Assembly (NCBI GenBank): GCA_001784535.1
Contig: MFRJ01000008.1
Coordinates: 3,985 to 12,320, forward strand
Direction of reading: 5' to 3'
From: Candidatus Melainabacteria bacterium GWA2_34_9
GTDB lineage: Bacteria; Cyanobacteriota; Vampirovibrionia; Gastranaerophilales; UBA9971
Length of the DNA stretch: 8,336 nucleotides
The notes under the pieces were generated by a model. It had not been told where the DNA came from and did not search any database. It worked only from the letters and a program-made list of their open reading frames with translations. The translations under genes and the position numbers were made by a program. Positions 6,188 through 8,336 of the stretch are shown here, piece after piece. How positions within the stretch are numbered: the first letter of the stretch is position 1; the number at the start of each line of letters is the position of its first letter.

Positions 6188-6547
6188 ATGCCCAAGGTAC
6201 TAATTACAGATGACGCTGCATTTATGAGAATGATGCTTAAAGACATTCTGACAAAAGGCGGTTATGAAATAGTCGGAGAAGCTGTTAACGGCAATGACGC
6301 CGTGGAAAAATATAATCAATTCAAACCTGACCTTGTAACTATGGACATCACAATGCCTCAATGTGACGGAATAACCGCATTAAAACAAATCATGGCTTCC
6401 GACCCTGCTGCAAAAGTTGTTATGTGCTCCGCTATGGGTCAACAGGCAATGGTTATTGAATCTATTCAGTCTGGCGCAAAAGATTTTATCGTAAAGCCAT
6501 TCCAGCCTCAAAGAGTGTTGGAAGCTGTTAAAAAACTTATCGGATAA
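6188..6547 (+). CDS. cheY: Single-domain response regulator CheY
   Basis: This is a stand-alone receiver domain of 119 residues, the expected substrate of the CheA in the same operon. The acidic pair D8/D9 binds Mg, D53 in LVTMDITMP is the phospho-acceptor, S81 (in MCSAMG) holds the switch Thr/Ser position and K103 (in VKPFQP) is the conserved Lys. It has no DNA-binding or enzymatic output domain, so it should act by protein contact, at the flagellar switch if the cell has flagella or on another target. The sequence style (DDAAFMRMMLKDIL, then SAMGQQAMVIESI) resembles the CheY of Thermotoga and Bacillus. It has the strongest ribosome site of the operon, AGGAGG at 6172-6177, consistent with high demand for CheY. 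It is the last gene of the operon, and the D/E repeat pair follows. Confidence 0.96.
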   Translation: MPKVLITDDAAFMRMMLKDILTKGGYEIVGEAVNGNDAVEKYNQFKPDLVTMDITMPQCDGITALKQIMASDPAAKVVMCSAMGQQAMVIESIQSGAKDFIVKPFQPQRVLEAVKKLIG

Positions 6548-6572
6548 GTTTTAAAAATACAAAATTTACAAT

Positions 6573-6600
6573 TGTCATCCTGAGCAAAGCGAAGGATCTG
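6573..6600 (+). repeat. Palindromic repeat copy D (left arm of inverted pair)
   Basis: Copy D begins TGTCATCCTGAGC and ends GCGAAGGATCTG. Its outer stem is ATCCT/AGGAT with the GA/GA internal loop; the inner part is shortened to GC-AAA-GC, compared with the GGAC/GTCC form of A and E. It pairs with inverted copy E; D plus E span 98 nt. Confidence 0.85.
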
Positions 6601-6634
6601 TCTAGATAAGAATTAAAGCTTTTATTTATATTTT

Positions 6635-6670
6635 GGACAGATTCTTCGGACTAAAGTCCTCAGAATGACA
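6635..6670 (-). repeat. Palindromic repeat copy E (right arm of inverted pair)
   Basis: On the minus strand it begins TGTCATTCTGAGG and ends CGAAGAATCTGTCC. It is identical to copy A over 33 nt although nearly 6 kb away, which points to recent spread or ongoing homogenisation. The local hairpin is ATTCT/AGAAT, GA/GA, GGAC/GTCC. The GGACAGAT border at its inner edge is shared with copy C. Confidence 0.85.
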
Positions 6671-6692
6671 ATTTTTTATTTTTACATCATTG

Positions 6693-7757
6693 TCATTTGC
6701 AAATTCTTATCATAATTTCGTCTGTATTTACAAAGTTTATAGCTTTTTCGATGTTTCCTGAATCCGACAAAACCGTATAAAAATTTTCTTTTATTGTGGG
6801 AGCTGTTTTAACCGCTTCAATAAATTCCGATTTATTCAGGGGATATTTTGAAACATAGTCAAAGAATCCTGTTGTTTCAAGGAAATTTTTTACGACTTCA
6901 AACTGATTATTTTGCAGATAACTGCAAATATACGTCGCTATCCCTACCTGAATTCCGTGCATGGACTGCTTTTTAGTAACCTCATCATAAGCATGGGAAA
7001 TCAAATGTTCACTTCCGCTTGCAGGTCTGCTCGAACCAGCTATTTCCATAGAAATACCGTTCATTAAAAGCGAATTTGCAAGATGATAAAGAAATTCTGT
7101 ACTTTTTATGTCGAGATTTTGATAATTTACTATATCTGCAACGGTATTATTAGCAATAAGATAAGAAAAATCATTAAAACCGTCTTTCCCGAGACGAGAA
7201 GCTTCCTGCCAATCGAAGCCCGCTGTAACCTTAGAAATCAAATCTCCTATTCCTGAATATATGCAAGATTCAGGACTGGTCTGCAATGCTTCTATATCAA
7301 CAATTACACCATAAGGGATTTTGGCTTTAACTGATTTTCGTTTGTTTTCCACCAAAAGCGACGAATTTGGACTGCAAAACCCGTCATTAGACGTTGAAGT
7401 AGGTATGCTTATAAACGGCAAATCCAGTACAAAAGCGCAGTATTTAGAATAATCCAGAGCTTTTCCTCCCCCGATTCCGACAAGCGCATCAACGTTTTTG
7501 GGAATTCTAAACGCTGTATGAATTATATTTTCTATATGAATTTCTTCTATCGTATCCTTGTGAAGAATTTTTATTTCGGTTGAATCAAGACTCTTAAAGA
7601 TTTTCTCACCAAAAATTTCTTCAATTCCTGCACTAAAAAAGCAGGCAACATTCATAAAACTTTCTTCTTTAAGGTATTGTCCTAAATTAGAAAGTTCTCC
7701 ATTACCAATTTTCAGTATAGAGGGGATAAATATCTGTTTCTGATGAAATTTAATCAT
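6693..7757 (-). CDS. sn-Glycerol-1-phosphate dehydrogenase family protein (EgsA/AraM type)
   Basis: This family of the iron/zinc alcohol dehydrogenase superfamily reduces dihydroxyacetone phosphate to sn-glycerol 1-phosphate with NAD(P)H. The 354 residues match the family length. Visible are the N-terminal IPSILKIGNG (11-20), the dinucleotide-binding GIGGGKALDYSK (94-105), PTSTSNDGFCSP (119-130), SGIGDLISK (168-176) and the family block GSSRPASGSEHLISHAYD (241-258). The likely metal ligands are D172, H251 and H267 (in SMHGIQVG). In archaea G1P is the membrane lipid backbone; in Bacillus AraM feeds an archaeal-type glyceryl ether; other relatives serve surface polymers. A related substrate is possible. 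Met1 is favoured because IPSILKIG sits at the usual N-terminal position. The upstream ribosome site is poor, and the start lies 10 nt after the phosphatase stop, which suggests translational coupling. Confidence 0.85.
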   Translation of the reverse strand: MIKFHQKQIFIPSILKIGNGELSNLGQYLKEESFMNVACFFSAGIEEIFGEKIFKSLDSTEIKILHKDTIEEIHIENIIHTAFRIPKNVDALVGIGGGKALDYSKYCAFVLDLPFISIPTSTSNDGFCSPNSSLLVENKRKSVKAKIPYGVIVDIEALQTSPESCIYSGIGDLISKVTAGFDWQEASRLGKDGFNDFSYLIANNTVADIVNYQNLDIKSTEFLYHLANSLLMNGISMEIAGSSRPASGSEHLISHAYDEVTKKQSMHGIQVGIATYICSYLQNNQFEVVKNFLETTGFFDYVSKYPLNKSEFIEAVKTAPTIKENFYTVLSDSGNIEKAINFVNTDEIMIRICK

Positions 7758-7767
7758 TTAATTACCA

Positions 7768-8336
7768 TTAATTACTTTTCAAATAATCAAACACTTTGCA
7801 GTAAGAATCAAGCTCTATGAAGTCAATATTATGCTCTTTGCAAAGCTCAAGCAGTGTTCCTCTGGCAAAAACAACATCTGCCCAAAGTGCTGCATTATAA
7901 TCAGGAGTGCCGTCTCCAGCAAAAACAGTCAATTCATACTTGCTTTTCAGAAATTTCATAACCGCTTCTTTACTGATTCCGTAGTTTTCTGAATAAAAAA
8001 CGGAATCTTCCGACTGTTTTGTCATTTGAAGCCCATTTTTAGGGGAATAGGTACTTTCGTTAGCTATCAAATTTACAGAGTTTTTGACTCCAAGAAAGTC
8101 CAAAATCACGTTAATATAATAATCCGCACCTGCACTTACAATATAAATATCGATGTTGTTTTCGTTACAGTAACTTACTAGCTCGGTAAAACAATCCTCA
8201 ACGGGAAGTTCAAGAATAATTTTATGAAGTTCCTCTTCATTAATATGAATTTTTCCAAAAATTCTATTTAAAGCCTCAAAATGTGTGATTTTCCCTGCCT
8301 GATAATCTTTCCAAGGCTGAACATCTTCTTCTGTCA
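7768..8336 (-). CDS. HAD-IB family (MtnX/phosphoserine phosphatase-like) phosphatase, 5' partial
   Basis: The frame stays open from the window edge to the stop at 7768-7770, giving 188 visible residues. The GTG at 8107-8109 is internal, because upstream codons encode clear family sequence. HAD motif II lies in DIYIVSAGADYY (Ser codon at 8134-8136). Motif IV is AGDGTPDYNAALWADVVFA (GDGTPD at 7900-7917), followed by LLELCKEHNIDFIELDSYCKVFDYL, the usual C-terminus of the MtnX-like HAD-IB group. The nucleophile motif DxDxT is outside the window, so activity cannot be confirmed. Members remove phosphate from small molecules such as phosphoserine or the methionine-salvage enol phosphate. Pairing with a glycerol-1-phosphate dehydrogenase rather than methionine-salvage genes suggests another substrate, possibly a polyol or keto-sugar phosphate; that is inference. 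Confidence 0.8.
   Translation of the reverse strand, partial: TEEDVQPWKDYQAGKITHFEALNRIFGKIHINEEELHKIILELPVEDCFTELVSYCNENNIDIYIVSAGADYYINVILDFLGVKNSVNLIANESTYSPKNGLQMTKQSEDSVFYSENYGISKEAVMKFLKSKYELTVFAGDGTPDYNAALWADVVFARGTLLELCKEHNIDFIELDSYCKVFDYLKSN

Larger units (their letters stand above)
6571..6677. terminator. Bidirectional terminator formed by the D/E repeat pair
   Basis: ATTGTCATCCTGAG (6571-6584) pairs with CTCAGAATGACAAT (6659-6672) with one mismatch, and GAAGGATCTGTC (6591-6602) pairs with GACAGATTCTTC (6636-6647) with one G-T. Six T (6672-6677), then A and five more T, follow on the plus strand right after the stem. The element lies between the convergent cheY and dehydrogenase genes, so it probably ends both transcripts. 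The minus-strand exit is also T-rich but has no clean T-run. Confidence 0.6.

Noticed and set aside
5803..6246. 147-residue open frame on the minus strand across cheD and cheY
   Set aside because: It is antisense to two well-supported genes, has no recognisable domain and is best explained as a shadow of their codon pattern.
714..6670. Composite transposon bounded by the two repeat pairs
   Set aside because: The pairs flank housekeeping nadD-yqeK and a che operon, there is no transposase between them, and target duplications are not visible. Independent repeat insertions are simpler.
7768..8109. Short 113-residue protein starting at GTG 8109
   Set aside because: The frame continues without a stop to the window end and encodes HAD motif II upstream of that GTG, so this is only the C-terminal part of a longer gene.

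Overview
The window is AT-rich, densely coded bacterial chromosome. It has short intergenic gaps, mostly good Shine-Dalgarno sites, and short palindromic repeats in two intergenic regions. The low GC, the repeat type and the protein style would fit an uncultured gut or sediment lineage such as Gastranaerophilales/Vampirovibrionia, a clostridial group or Elusimicrobia. That placement is tentative because no rRNA or other taxonomic marker is present.

Layout. (1) 1-649, plus: the 3' part of a P-loop kinase of the uridine kinase/phosphoribulokinase family, cut by the window edge just before its Walker A motif. (2) 650-848: an intergenic region with three copies of a palindromic repeat (A, B, C) and part of a fourth. 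(3) 849-2034, plus: nadD (NAD synthesis) and yqeK (HD-domain Ap4A hydrolase), 10 nt apart. (4) 2035-2162: a compact control region with a sigma-70-like promoter, a direct repeat and a terminator-like hairpin just upstream of a TTG-initiated cheA. (5) 2163-6547, plus: a tight five-gene signalling operon, cheA-cheW-HDOD-cheD-cheY, with gaps of 46, 24, 19 and 30 nt. (6) 6548-6692: an inverted pair of the same repeat (D/E) with a T-tract, lying between convergent transcription units and probably acting as a terminator. (7) 6693-8336, minus: a glycerol-1-phosphate dehydrogenase family protein preceded by a HAD-IB phosphatase that runs off the right edge.

How the genes work together. CheA (complete, P1 to P5) would autophosphorylate and pass phosphate to the single-domain CheY. 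CheW would couple CheA to receptors encoded elsewhere, and CheD would modify those receptors. The HDOD protein in the middle of the operon has lost most predicted HD metal ligands, so it is probably a binding or output partner rather than an enzyme. No receptor, CheR, CheB, CheC or flagellar gene is in view, so the output (motility or another response) cannot be decided here. The minus-strand pair suggests reduction of a phosphorylated ketone such as dihydroxyacetone phosphate, next to a small-molecule phosphatase.

The most notable non-coding signal is the repeat family. All five copies fold into the same hairpin with a conserved tandem G-A/G-A internal loop and covarying outer stem bases. 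Four of the copies form two inverted pairs of nearly the same size (100 and 98 nt), which is a REPIN-like arrangement.
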